A DNA stretch of 50,502 bases from Acinetobacter lwoffii (GTDB lineage: Bacteria > Pseudomonadota > Gammaproteobacteria > Pseudomonadales > Moraxellaceae), in NCBI GenBank assembly GCA_013530545.1, contig SPVA01000029.1:1-50502 (forward strand). Reading direction: 5' to 3'. The stretch's first letter is position 1. Every line of letters starts with the position of its first letter. Below are positions 1-8,427 of the stretch, in pieces. Made by a program: the position numbers and the translations under genes. The notes below the pieces were generated by a model, which saw only the letters and a list, made by a program, of their open reading frames with translations, had not been told where the DNA came from and did no database searches.

Positions 1-168
1 GCGGATGCCGTTGTTGATCAGAACGAATGTCTGACCGATGGTCGAGCCTAGCGATTTTACATTTAGTGCCTGTAAAACGTCGCAGCATCCCTCGACTAGC
101 GCCGTATTGTACTTGGATTCTATGAATGAGCCAAGTTGAAAAAAGATAATATTAATTGTTTTCTAAGC
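1..168 (-). other. open frame running off the window edge, unidentified
   Basis: Read on the minus strand, a frame is open from just after a TAG near position 163-165 to the window edge, giving about 54 codons, and it includes the stretch GSTIGQTFVLINNGIR. There is no ATG, GTG or TTG near its upstream end, so it is either a non-coding stretch, the remnant of a gene whose start is lost, or chance. On the plus strand the first 48 bases also read open and end at TAG 49-51, so the tail of a gene entering from the left is equally possible. I recognise no family. The rest of the gap to 310 is AT-rich with a CTCCC/GGGAG hairpin near 252-270 and nothing else I can name. Confidence 0.15.
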
Positions 169-310
169 TTTGAGTTTTTAACTGATCAAAAGCCTGTCAG
201 CCTGTAGGCATTAAAATCGAATATTTTCTATTTATTCTTTTTTTTTGATTCTCCCGCCTAACAGGGGAGTAAGCACGATATTTAATTTTATCGTCATTAT
301 TATGCGTTTA

Positions 311-341
311 AAAAAGCCCATCATCTGAAGGGCTTCTTTTC
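311..341 (-). terminator. intrinsic terminator after the Sel1 gene
   Basis: Stem AAGCCC (314-319) with GGGCTT (330-335). On the minus strand it is followed by a T run. It lies directly downstream of the minus-strand gene that stops at 343. Confidence 0.7.
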
Positions 342-342
342 T

Positions 343-867
343 TTATTTAGTATCTTGCTCAGCAGCATCCGCTTTTTGGGTCCAGAATTCTGCTTGTTCC
401 TCATCGCCCTCTACGCCTAAACCATTGGCATAAATAAAAGCAAGATCGCGCATGGCCTGAACTTCACCCCATTCCGCAGCCTGTTTGACTAAAGAAATCG
501 ATTTCTCTACATCTTTTTCAATTACATCACCGCGACGGTAGAAACCTGCCAGTTCTAAAGTCGCAGCAGGGTGCTTCTCAATATTGGCCTTGCTTAACCA
601 GTAATAGGCTAACTCAAAGTGAGCTTTGGATTCTTCCGGATCTTCTTCTGCTAATTCTTTGGCATAAACGGTATAACCTTCACCTAACCAATACATTGCA
701 TCAACCAGTCCGCCGTTGGCAGCTTTCAATGCCCATTCTTCAGCCAGAATGATGTCATCATCATGCTCGCTTTGCATATACAGTTCAGCCAGTTCAAATT
801 GCGCTTCAGCATTGCCCGCTAAGGCAAGATTAGTCAGGGCAGCAGAGGGAGAAACACGCTGGGTCAT
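343..867 (-). CDS. Sel1-repeat (TPR-like) protein
   Basis: A 174-residue protein made almost entirely of Sel1-like alpha-helical repeats, seen as repeated A-x2-x-L-A/G-x-x-Y spacing (for example AQFELAELY, AMYWLGEGY, ATLELAGFY and AMRDLAFIYANGLGV). These repeats build a protein-binding solenoid; the partner cannot be told from sequence. There is no signal peptide or membrane segment, so it is probably cytoplasmic. The ATG at 867 is the only sensible start, because repeat material begins within ten residues. It is the last gene of the leftmost minus-strand block and is separated from the iron operon by that operon's own terminator. It is rich in Asp and Glu and ends in an acidic tail. The family is clear; the cellular role is unknown. 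Confidence 0.8.
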   Translation of the reverse strand: MTQRVSPSAALTNLALAGNAEAQFELAELYMQSEHDDDIILAEEWALKAANGGLVDAMYWLGEGYTVYAKELAEEDPEESKAHFELAYYWLSKANIEKHPAATLELAGFYRRGDVIEKDVEKSISLVKQAAEWGEVQAMRDLAFIYANGLGVEGDEEQAEFWTQKADAAEQDTK

Positions 868-911
868 ATCAACATCTCAAAAATATTGTGGGTAGACTAA
901 AAGGTTTAAAG

Positions 912-940
912 AAAAAAAGCCAATCCGAAGATCAGCTTTT
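912..940 (-). terminator. intrinsic terminator of the PepSY iron operon
   Basis: On the minus strand a 9-bp stem (930-938 with 917-925, two G-U pairs) closes a UUCG loop and is followed by a run of T. It sits 26 bases past the stop of the DUF3325 gene. Confidence 0.65.
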
Positions 941-965
941 AAAAAGGTAGTGATGAATCAATCAA

Positions 966-1304
966 CTAGATCAAGCAAATAATCCCTGAGATCGAGGCTA
1001 TGAACACACAGAACATTACGATCACTTTAATTCTACTTGCCAGATAACTCAGACTTAAACCCACGAACAATGCTGCCAAAGTCAGACTTCCCAGCCAGTA
1101 ACTGATCATGTTGCTGATTGTGCCAGTGAGTAGGCAAAGGATAAGTGCCATAATCAAGATCACCCAGCCAATGATGGTGGCTAATCTGGTTTTGGAAGCA
1201 TCTAACTCTTTAGCAAAGATCTGTTTTTGATGCTTGGACATAGATGCTGCAAGCACAAAGAAACCGAGGCTGGTTAAAGCCCAAATCAATAAGAAGAACA
1301 TCAT
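966..1304 (-). CDS. DUF3325-type small membrane protein
   Basis: A 112-residue very hydrophobic protein with four predicted membrane helices at about residues 3-20, 42-62, 67-88 and 92-111. Size, topology and position match DUF3325 proteins, which commonly follow PepSY-domain membrane proteins in iron-uptake operons. Its ATG overlaps the TGA of the upstream PepSY gene (ATGA), so translation is probably coupled. A second ATG follows at once, so the start could be one codon later. It is the third and last gene of the operon DUF3649-PepSY-DUF3325. The biochemical role is not established; help in reduction or release of siderophore iron in the inner membrane is an inference from context. Confidence 0.7.
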   Translation of the reverse strand: MMFFLLIWALTSLGFFVLAASMSKHQKQIFAKELDASKTRLATIIGWVILIMALILCLLTGTISNMISYWLGSLTLAALFVGLSLSYLASRIKVIVMFCVFIASISGIICLI

Positions 1305-3034
1305 GCCTGATTTTCCTTGAGAGTAGCTTTGGCCTTTTTAAGCGGCAAACCGGTATGGTTTTTAACTTTCTTGAAAGCAAACCAGAACAGGATCGCAAGA
1401 ACCCACATCGCCAGATCAAAAGAAGCAATCATCCACTGATCATGCAGGATGCTATTCCAGATCGCCTGACCACCCGTCAGGAAGTTCAGGATTGGCAACA
1501 ATGCGAATGCCACAGTTGCAAGCATTAGAAGCTCTAGCCAGGCTTGTCGATTGCTACGAATTATGGCATACAGCAAAGTCAGCAACCAGACGATAAAGAA
1601 GCTACGAATTTCCCAGTTTAAACGCATTTCCATGTCTGCCGGAATAATACGATTGGCATAAAAGTAGGCAGCACAAGCAATAGGTAAACCAATAATGGCA
1701 GCGATATTGGTCACTTCCACAAGACGATAACCAAAAGATTTATAACCTTGTTTCTGTTGTTGCGGGGCACGTTTGACACACCATAGAATCAAACCGGTCG
1801 CAATCATCAAGGTGCCCACCACACCTGACATGAACAATAACCAGCGTAGAGCCAAGTCCACGCCACGTGCTTCATGCAATGTGGTGAATACATTATAAAT
1901 ACCATTTGCGACTGAAGGCGGTTTCAGTGTGGTTTGATCCGGCTTTAATTCACCTGTCACGCCATTGAAAGCAAGACTCGGATAAACACTACGATAAGCC
2001 ACACTGACTCCATTTAAGGCACGAAGCTCAATTTCGGCTTTAGCGGTATTTGGCTGGATAATGTTAATTGTACCAACCGGATTATTTTTCCATTCTTTCT
2101 CGGCTGTTGCCAAGATCGGAGCCAGATCGGTTAACGCTGCAGGAGGTGCAGCTTGCATTTCATCACGAGAGCGGCGTCCTGCACCCCGTGCCGACATTTC
2201 ACCACGCTCGCCACGATTTTCTCTCTCAGCTTGCGGTCGACGTTCTTTACTCTCACTATGGCTTTCACGGGATTCAGCCTGAATGCTGTTGTCCTGAATC
2301 AAGCTCTTGCGTTGATCTTGCAGAAATGCACCTCGATTTTCATAAATCTGGTTAACACCCCAAGGCATCAGGGTAAAGAGCAGCAGTAATAAGCCACTGA
2401 AGGTAATCATGATATGAAAGGGCAGGGCAAATACCGCAGTAGCATTATGCGCATCTAGCCAGGAACGCTGACCTTTGCCTGGACGGAAAGTGAAAAAGTC
2501 TTTGAAGATTTTTTTATGGGTAATTACACCGCTGATGATCGCTACCAGCATGAGCAGGGTCGCAATGCCGACAATCCAGCGTGCCCAGATTCTTGGCAAA
2601 CCATACAATTCAAAATGAAAGCGGTATAGGAAGGAGCCACCACGTGTTTCACGCGCTTGCAAAACTTCACCCGTGGCGCTGTCAATCGTCACACGGGTAC
2701 CGCCACGACGGGCACGCGGATCTTCGCCGGTACTACGAATAGTCAGGGTGGTGGTATTTTGGCGTGAGTTAGGAAGTTGGATCGCCCAGCTGCCAGCATC
2801 CGGATGATGCTGTTGCAGATAAGCTAATGCCACACGCGTCTGTTCGATCTGGGTCTTTTGCGGGACTGACTGATGAAATTCCGGTTTCATCCAGATGCTG
2901 ATTTCATTCTGGAAAAAACTCAAGGTTCCAGTTAAAAATATCGCATATAAAAGCCATCCTAAAATCAGACTGGCCCAAGTATGCAACCACGACATCGACT
3001 GGCGTGGACCTTCCTGTTTTGCATCTACTCTCAT
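1301..3034 (-). CDS. PepSY-associated TM-helix protein, iron-regulated
   Basis: A 577-residue inner-membrane protein of the PepSY-associated TM-helix family (PiuB-like), which is usually iron-regulated and linked to ferric-siderophore reduction. Visible features are a first helix at about 22-42, a periplasmic region, helices near 150-172 and 200-225 with conserved His residues (H140, H196, H207), and at least five more helices between 395 and 555. Residues about 252-296 form a charged low-complexity stretch rich in Arg, Glu and Ser, such as SESKERRPQAERENRGERGE; this is unusual for the family and lies in a loop. It starts one base after the DUF3649 stop and overlaps DUF3325 by four bases, so the three genes form one transcript. 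A Fur-like site precedes the operon. Confidence 0.8.
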   Translation of the reverse strand: MRVDAKQEGPRQSMSWLHTWASLILGWLLYAIFLTGTLSFFQNEISIWMKPEFHQSVPQKTQIEQTRVALAYLQQHHPDAGSWAIQLPNSRQNTTTLTIRSTGEDPRARRGGTRVTIDSATGEVLQARETRGGSFLYRFHFELYGLPRIWARWIVGIATLLMLVAIISGVITHKKIFKDFFTFRPGKGQRSWLDAHNATAVFALPFHIMITFSGLLLLLFTLMPWGVNQIYENRGAFLQDQRKSLIQDNSIQAESRESHSESKERRPQAERENRGERGEMSARGAGRRSRDEMQAAPPAALTDLAPILATAEKEWKNNPVGTINIIQPNTAKAEIELRALNGVSVAYRSVYPSLAFNGVTGELKPDQTTLKPPSVANGIYNVFTTLHEARGVDLALRWLLFMSGVVGTLMIATGLILWCVKRAPQQQKQGYKSFGYRLVEVTNIAAIIGLPIACAAYFYANRIIPADMEMRLNWEIRSFFIVWLLTLLYAIIRSNRQAWLELLMLATVAFALLPILNFLTGGQAIWNSILHDQWMIASFDLAMWVLAILFWFAFKKVKNHTGLPLKKAKATLKENQA

Positions 3035-3035
3035 T

Positions 3036-3392
3036 CTAATTTCCTAGGAATTTATAGGTGATATAGAGCAAAACACTGGGAATCACGATCCCGAGCGTGG
3101 CTTTCATGGTCTTGTTCACCATAAATACCCAGATAAAAGCTACAGTATTTAAGCTAAAACCAATCAGAGTGGCCGACATGGCTGCGCTGCTTCCAGCATT
3201 CATAAATAACTGGGCAATCACGATCGCGGTCAGCGAAGCAAGGATATAACCGCCGACACCCGCCAGAAGAAAGCGATATAAAATCATCCCACGATAAGCC
3301 AGCATATTTGCTTTGACTTTATTTTTGCTTGAGGGATTTGGTGCAGTAACTGTTCCAGTCGCTATGGCTTGCATATTCGGACTATTCATCAT
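3036..3392 (-). CDS. DUF3649-type iron-uptake membrane protein
   Basis: A 118-residue protein with a polar N-terminus of about 30 residues and three membrane helices at about 38-62, 72-92 and 98-115. Length, topology and position as first gene before a PepSY TM protein match DUF3649 family members found in iron-responsive operons. Two consecutive ATG codons occur at the start, and I take the first. A candidate Fur box lies 39-57 bases upstream. The exact function is unknown. The conserved three-gene arrangement suggests that it helps the PepSY protein handle siderophore iron at the inner membrane. Confidence 0.7.
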   Translation of the reverse strand: MMNSPNMQAIATGTVTAPNPSSKNKVKANMLAYRGMILYRFLLAGVGGYILASLTAIVIAQLFMNAGSSAAMSATLIGFSLNTVAFIWVFMVNKTMKATLGIVIPSVLLYITYKFLGN

Positions 3393-3430
3393 CGAAAATT
3401 CTGTCTTTAAACTTGTTAAGTGATTTTAAT

Positions 3431-3449
3431 GCGAATGATAACAATTATT
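3431..3449 (-). promoter_or_regulatory. candidate Fur box for the PepSY operon
   Basis: The 19 bases GCGAATGATAACAATTATT match the classical Fur consensus GATAATGATAATCATTATC at 14 of 19 positions. The site lies just upstream of three genes whose families are normally iron-repressed. This was compared by eye only. Confidence 0.55.
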
Positions 3450-3572
3450 GTTTATATTTTAAATACGAAATATAAAAGTATTTATATGAAAAATAAAAAG
3501 AACTATTTTTTAACTTTAAAGAGGAGGGCAGTACGGGAAGTGTTGAACAAAATATAGAAGCTTTAAAAATAA

Positions 3573-3598
3573 AAACAGCGGCCCGAAAGCCGCTGTTT
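3573..3598 (-). terminator. intrinsic terminator after the Tim44-domain gene
   Basis: A perfect 10-bp stem AAACAGCGGC (3573-3582) and GCCGCTGTTT (3589-3598) with a six-base loop. On the minus strand it is followed by a T-rich tract. It lies 20 bases past the stop at 3618. Confidence 0.8.
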
Positions 3599-3617
3599 AA
3601 AAATAATTGATCGAGAA

Positions 3618-4622
3618 TTAGTCTTGCTGAATACCTGCAACCACCCAGTCCTGATTTGAACCTGCTGGTTTAGTAAAGTGCCAGATTTCCGCAAATGGCT
3701 GTGGCAAGCTGTTCAAGTCTTCGCTGACCGTACCGGTGAAACGTACGCTGACAATATACTGGCCATTGTCTGTAGATGAGTCGACGACCATCGCATTCAG
3801 ATTTGAAAACTCGGCAACATCCTGATCCTGATTGTTCATGATGTCGTTATACATTGACTGATAAAGATCAGGGGTCAAGTAACGCTGAATTTCAGAAATG
3901 TTGCTTGCTGTATTCATAGACTGAATATGGTTAAAACGCTGACGCGCTACACGCAAGAACGCTGCAGGTTCAGTACCATCCGGTAACTGGCTGCCACTTT
4001 GGGTATAAGCTGTACCAAAAGGCGCGTTATTTACTGGAGCAGAACCGAACGGAGCATTATTGCTTGACGTTTGATTACCCACGTTCTGGCCAAAAATATT
4101 GGTACTGTCACCACCGCGAGGTGTAGCCGGTGCTTGACCAAAAGGTGCTGTATTACCAGCACCGCTATTTGGTGCGTATGGGTTAGAAGCTACTTTTTTT
4201 TTTGCGCCCATTTTACGGAAAATGAAGAAGGCAACAGCAGCAGCAAGAAGGATCCAGATCCAGCCCGGAATACCACCTTTTTCCTCTTCTGCTTGAGCAG
4301 CCTGAGCTTCAGACGCTGCTACACTTTGATCATCCGCCAAGGCGTTGGCAGCAACTGCACCAATCGCAGCACCGGCTACACCCGCAGCAACCATACCGCC
4401 GACACCCGGACCAGATTTTTGCTGGGTTGCAGCACCGGCAACTGGCGCTTGTTGAGCAGGCGCAGCTTGACGAGGTTGTTGATAAGATTGAGTAGGCTGT
4501 GCAGAACGTTGCATGCCGTGACTTTTACCGCCACCGGCACGTTTTGCTTCAGCTGCAAAAGGCGCAACCAATAAAACTGCTGTCAAGATACCTGTGATCA
4601 AACCGCGCTGTCGAACTTCCAT
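3618..4622 (-). CDS. Tim44-like domain membrane protein
   Basis: A 334-residue protein. The N-terminus has a signal-like hydrophobic stretch (about 8-26, ending near FAAEAK), then a Gly/Gln/Ala-rich linker with PTQSYQQPRQAAP. A second hydrophobic segment at about 118-138 (GWIWILLAAAVAFFIF) is followed by basic residues and an Asn/Gly/Ala-rich linker. The last 120 residues (from about AAFLRVARQRFNHIQ) resemble the Tim44-like/MBA1 fold, a cytosol-facing NTF2-like domain in bacteria. Family members are inner-membrane proteins of unclear role. It has its own terminator and no operon partner; radA ends about 107 bases upstream on the same strand. Confidence 0.75.
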   Translation of the reverse strand: MEVRQRGLITGILTAVLLVAPFAAEAKRAGGGKSHGMQRSAQPTQSYQQPRQAAPAQQAPVAGAATQQKSGPGVGGMVAAGVAGAAIGAVAANALADDQSVAASEAQAAQAEEEKGGIPGWIWILLAAAVAFFIFRKMGAKKKVASNPYAPNSGAGNTAPFGQAPATPRGGDSTNIFGQNVGNQTSSNNAPFGSAPVNNAPFGTAYTQSGSQLPDGTEPAAFLRVARQRFNHIQSMNTASNISEIQRYLTPDLYQSMYNDIMNNQDQDVAEFSNLNAMVVDSSTDNGQYIVSVRFTGTVSEDLNSLPQPFAEIWHFTKPAGSNQDWVVAGIQQD

Positions 4623-4729
4623 TCATTTTTCCTATGAGAATAAAACCTGTTTGTACAGTCTATTTATATAGGCTTTGTGTGGAATTTCAATCAAAAATCT
4701 GTATTTTTTTGCTCTTTGCCAGTTCATAG

Positions 4730-6157
4730 TTAGTTGAGTTCATCACTTAGCGCCATTGCCTCGCTCAAGGCTTCATGTAAACGCGCAACTGCAATAATTT
4801 GCACGCCTTCAATGGATTTTTGCGGTGCATTGCCGCGAGGGACAATAATGTATTTAAACCCATGCTTGATCGCTTCTTTTAGGCGTTCCTGGCCGTTCGG
4901 CACAGGACGAATCTCTCCAGACAGTCCGACTTCACCAAAAACCGCCAGCTGTTGCGGCAAGGCTTTGCCACGGATACTGGAAGCGCAGGCGAGAAGTACC
5001 GCCAGATCCGAACCGGTTTCGGTGATTTTCAAACCACCGACGATATTGACATAAACATCCTGGCCGGAGGTTTGCACACCGCCATGCCGATGCATGACTG
5101 CAAGGAGCATATTTAGACGGTTCTGATCCAAGCCAAGTGCTACACGTCTTGGTTGGCCATGTGCATCATCGACCAGCGCCTGAACCTCAACCAGAAGCGG
5201 GCGCGTACCTTCGCGGCTGATCATTACAATCGAACCGGGAATGGCTTCATCATAACGGCTTAAAAAGATGGCTGAAGGATTAGATACTTCGCGCAGACCT
5301 TTGTCGGTCATGCCGAACACACCGAGTTCATTGACCGCACCAAAACGGTTTTTAACCGCTCGGATCATTCGGTAACGTGAATCCGACTGGCCTTCAAAAT
5401 ACAGTACACAGTCGACCATATGTTCCAGTACACGTGGGCCGGCCAGGGCGCCCTCTTTGGTTACATGACCGACCAAGAATAAAGATGTGCCGCTATTTTT
5501 GGCAAAACGGGTCAGCAGGGCCGCTGATTCACGAATCTGTGAGACACCGCCCGGGGCAGATTGCAGGGTTTCGGTATACAGGGTTTGGATTGAATCCAGA
5601 ATGGCTACTGCAGGACGTTGCTGTGCTAGTACTTCACAAATACGTTCGACGCAGGTTTCTGCCATGACTTTGAGCTGGTCAGTTGGCAGATCCAGACGCT
5701 GGGCACGTAAAGCCACCTGAGACAAGGATTCCTCACCGGTCACATACAGGGCCGGATTTTTGGCAGATGCCATGTGCGTGGCTGTTTGTAGCAAGATGGT
5801 GGATTTACCAATCCCGGGATCACCGCCGATCAGAACCACCGAACCGGTCACTAGTCCGCCACCCAAGACCCGATCAAATTCGCTAATACCCGTCGGCAGA
5901 CGGGTTTCATGAGAGACTGAGACCTGATTTAAGGTAGTAATACTGGACGCCTGGCCTGCATATCCACCACCAATTTTTGGCTGGGCGCGATGTGTCACTG
6001 CCGGTGCAATGGTCACCTCAACCAGGCTGTTCCATTCCCCGCATTCAGAACACTGCCCCGACCATTTTGGATGATCGGCACCACATTGTTCACAACGATA
6101 CACACTTTTTGCTTTGAAGCGATTGAAATTGAGTGACAGCATAGCGGTGAATGCCAT
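4730..6157 (-). CDS. radA: DNA repair ATPase RadA
   Basis: RadA/Sms processes branched recombination intermediates and drives branch migration with RecA. The 475-residue protein has all family marks: an N-terminal C4 zinc finger (CEQCG then CSECG), a RecA-like ATPase core with Walker A GGDPGIGKST, the RadA signature KNRFG, and a C-terminal Lon-protease-like domain (VYVNIVGGLKITETGSDLAV) that helps hexamer formation. The chosen ATG at 6157 has AAAGG about 11 bases upstream. Relative to typical RadA, the N-terminus before the zinc finger carries extra residues, so an internal ATG six codons in is possible. It is transcribed alone, divergent from the small unknown gene at 6280. Confidence 0.95.
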   Translation of the reverse strand: MAFTAMLSLNFNRFKAKSVYRCEQCGADHPKWSGQCSECGEWNSLVEVTIAPAVTHRAQPKIGGGYAGQASSITTLNQVSVSHETRLPTGISEFDRVLGGGLVTGSVVLIGGDPGIGKSTILLQTATHMASAKNPALYVTGEESLSQVALRAQRLDLPTDQLKVMAETCVERICEVLAQQRPAVAILDSIQTLYTETLQSAPGGVSQIRESAALLTRFAKNSGTSLFLVGHVTKEGALAGPRVLEHMVDCVLYFEGQSDSRYRMIRAVKNRFGAVNELGVFGMTDKGLREVSNPSAIFLSRYDEAIPGSIVMISREGTRPLLVEVQALVDDAHGQPRRVALGLDQNRLNMLLAVMHRHGGVQTSGQDVYVNIVGGLKITETGSDLAVLLACASSIRGKALPQQLAVFGEVGLSGEIRPVPNGQERLKEAIKHGFKYIIVPRGNAPQKSIEGVQIIAVARLHEALSEAMALSDELN

Positions 6158-6228
6158 CGAAAACCAAGCCTTTCACCTGAAAAATCATGGTTTTTACGAC
6201 AAGGTTTGTCGCTTTTATTTATGCTGAT

Positions 6229-6259
6229 TTGAATACTGTGCGGTAACGCCGTCTATAAT
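6229..6259 (+). promoter_or_regulatory. sigma-70-type promoter for the gene at 6280
   Basis: -35 TTGAAT (6229-6234) and a perfect -10 TATAAT (6254-6259) with a 19-base spacer, longer than ideal. Transcription would begin near 6266, leaving a short leader before ATG 6280. Confidence 0.5.
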
Positions 6260-6279
6260 GCCTATCTTGTTATGCTGGA

Positions 6280-6684
6280 ATGGAACAGATCTTGTCACAA
6301 TTGCTGAAACATATTGATGCGATCGCACGTGAAAAAAACCGTGATGTGTTATTCGTGCATTTTGATCATTATGTACATCCAGATCGGGATGCAAACTCGG
6401 TTCGCCAGATGTTGATCGGCTGGCTAGAGCAACAGGGGATTGCCTATATGCCGTGTTTAGGTGTGGATCAAACCGTCCATAGTGAAATCTACCTAGGTGG
6501 TCTTTATCTGGATGTACCTTTTGATCTGCATCATAAAACCTATCAAAAACTGAGTGAGTATCTGGAAGATGAACAGGGCAATATGAAAATTAAAGGCATT
6601 CAGTTTTTTGTTTTATCTTTAGGACTGGCACTGGAGCTTGAATCTGAGTGGGACAAGCTGGCTTGTAGTGGTTTACGTTGCTAA
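6280..6684 (+). CDS. hypothetical protein, unrecognised
   Basis: A 134-residue soluble protein with no signal peptide or membrane helix. It contains FVHFDHYVHPDRDAN, which clusters His and Asp residues that could bind metal, and a helical C-terminus. I do not recognise the family. It has a plausible promoter directly upstream and a strong hairpin terminator downstream, is divergent from radA and stands as a single-gene unit, so it looks like a real expressed gene. Codon use resembles its neighbours. The sequence gives no further clue to function. Confidence 0.65.
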   Translation: MEQILSQLLKHIDAIAREKNRDVLFVHFDHYVHPDRDANSVRQMLIGWLEQQGIAYMPCLGVDQTVHSEIYLGGLYLDVPFDLHHKTYQKLSEYLEDEQGNMKIKGIQFFVLSLGLALELESEWDKLACSGLRC

Positions 6685-6720
6685 ATTTTCATGATGAAGA
6701 ATGGAAAAGATGAAACAGAA

Positions 6721-6743
6721 AAAGCCACGATTAACGTGGCTTT
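6721..6743. terminator. bidirectional terminator between the unknown gene and the AGCS transporter
   Basis: Perfect 9-bp stem AAAGCCACG (6721-6729) and CGTGGCTTT (6735-6743) around ATTAA. It is flanked by A-rich sequence on one side and T-rich on the other, so it can serve both convergent genes. Confidence 0.8.
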
Positions 6744-6780
6744 TTACTATTTTGGCTTGAGTAGTTAAATAACTTGTCAA

Positions 6781-8127
6781 TTAATAAAGTTCACCAGATT
6801 TACGTCTTGCAATGAAGTCTTTCGATTCTTTGGCAATGACCCCAGATAGCAATAATAATGCGATTAAGTTCGGCACCGCCATCAGGCCGTTAAAGGTATC
6901 GGCGAATAGCCAGACCAGATCCAGTGTTGCAATGCAGCCGATAAACACTGAGGCAATATAAATAATGCGATAGGGCAAAACGAATTTTTCGCCAAGTAAA
7001 TAGCTGGTACATTTTTCGCCATAGTAGCTCCAGCCCAAAATGGTGGAATAAGCGAAGAAAATGATCCCGAAAGTCACCACCCAGCCGCCAATACCAGGTA
7101 GCAGCTTGTCGAATACACCGATGGTCAATACGGCACCGGTTTGATCTCCGAATGAATTACCGGCCATGATATAACCCATCACCAGAACAATACCGGTAAT
7201 TGAACAGACAATAATAGTATCAATGAAGGTACCGGTCATAGACACCAGACCTTGACGGGCTGGATGATCGGTTTTTGCCGCTGCAGCAGCAATCGGCGCA
7301 GAACCCATGCCGGCTTCGTTTGAGAATACACCACGTGCCACACCATAACGAATCGCCGCACCAATTGCACCGCCCACTGCGGCTTCTCCAGTAAAGGCAT
7401 AGGTGAAGATGATTTTAAGCGCAGGAACGACCAGTTCGAGATTATTAAAAATGATAATTAATCCCCCTGCCACATAGCCTATAGCCATAATAGGAACAAT
7501 CAGTGACGCTGCTCTGGAAATCGATTTAATCCCGCCCAAAATCACCAGTGCCGAAAAGGCAGTAATAATAATACCTGTCATCCAGGTTTCGATGCCCAAG
7601 CTGTTTTGCACTGCCAATGCTACGGTATTGGACTGTACGGAGCTGCCGATCCCAAAAGAAGCCAGTGCCCCGAACAAGGCAAAAATCAGCGCCAGCCATT
7701 TCCATTTCAGACCCCGCTCGATGTAGTACATCGGACCACCGGACATTTCACCTTTCTCATTTTTCACTCGGTATTTGACTGCCAGAACACCTTCGCCATA
7801 TTTGGTCGCCATACCAAACAGGGCAGTCATCCACATCCAGAACACCGCACCCGGACCACCGAGGACACAGGCAGTGGCTACGCCGGCAATATTACCGGTA
7901 CCAATCGTGGCAGAGAGTGCGGTCATGAGTGAAGCGAATTGGGAAATATCACCTGAATGGTCAGGATGCTTGCCAAAGACCTGTTTAAAGGCTAGGGGCA
8001 ACATGCGGAACTGCCAGAACAATAAACGGAAGGTAAGGAATATCCCGGTACCAACAATCAGTACCAGCATATAAGGGCCCCAGACCCAGCCGCTTAAAGT
8101 TTCCATTAAACTTTGTAAATTTTGCAT
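6781..8127 (-). CDS. alanine/glycine:cation symporter (AGCS family)
   Basis: A 448-residue inner-membrane symporter of the AGCS family (AlsT/DagA), which brings in alanine or glycine with Na+ or H+. About ten hydrophobic helices are visible. The family-conserved N-terminal stretch is present (LSATIGTGNIAGVATA, GGPGAVFWMW), as are GGPMYYIERGL and the SNEAGMGSAPIAAAAA motif. The ATG at 8127 places the normal short periplasmic N-terminus before helix 1. It is divergent from a CycA-type permease, so two amino-acid importers share one 300-base intergenic region. The exact substrate cannot be told. Confidence 0.88.
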   Translation of the reverse strand: MQNLQSLMETLSGWVWGPYMLVLIVGTGIFLTFRLLFWQFRMLPLAFKQVFGKHPDHSGDISQFASLMTALSATIGTGNIAGVATACVLGGPGAVFWMWMTALFGMATKYGEGVLAVKYRVKNEKGEMSGGPMYYIERGLKWKWLALIFALFGALASFGIGSSVQSNTVALAVQNSLGIETWMTGIIITAFSALVILGGIKSISRAASLIVPIMAIGYVAGGLIIIFNNLELVVPALKIIFTYAFTGEAAVGGAIGAAIRYGVARGVFSNEAGMGSAPIAAAAAKTDHPARQGLVSMTGTFIDTIIVCSITGIVLVMGYIMAGNSFGDQTGAVLTIGVFDKLLPGIGGWVVTFGIIFFAYSTILGWSYYGEKCTSYLLGEKFVLPYRIIYIASVFIGCIATLDLVWLFADTFNGLMAVPNLIALLLLSGVIAKESKDFIARRKSGELY

Positions 8128-8427
8128 AAAATTCTTCTTATTGATCCATGTCTGTGTAGTTCGAGGTATTGATTAAAAGCATTCATCCTAAATGCATAAA
8201 TTGGCTGAATAGTGTTTTATTTTTTACACAGTTTTAAAAATTTGACAAGAAATTACTCGAATCTTTCAGGTCAAAAATAAAGCAAAAATGTAACTGGAGA
8301 GCGATATAAGAAAAATAAATTAACTTCTTCAATTAATCAGGAAATACAAATGATGCAAATTTTATTTTTGTATTCAGCATTTTTTACGTTAATTTGTCGC
8401 GAGTAAAACTCAAAGTTGTAATTAATA
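8128..8427. promoter_or_regulatory. divergent promoter region between two amino-acid transporters
   Basis: A 300-base AT-rich region that must hold both divergent promoters. I found no convincing -35/-10 pair, palindromic operator or riboswitch fold by eye. Confidence 0.4.

Noticed and set aside
4071..4574. A 167-codon plus-strand open frame
   Set aside because: It lies wholly opposite the Tim44-domain gene, whose signal, helix and C-terminal domain are convincing. The frame has a low-quality composition rich in Arg, Thr, Ser and Cys.
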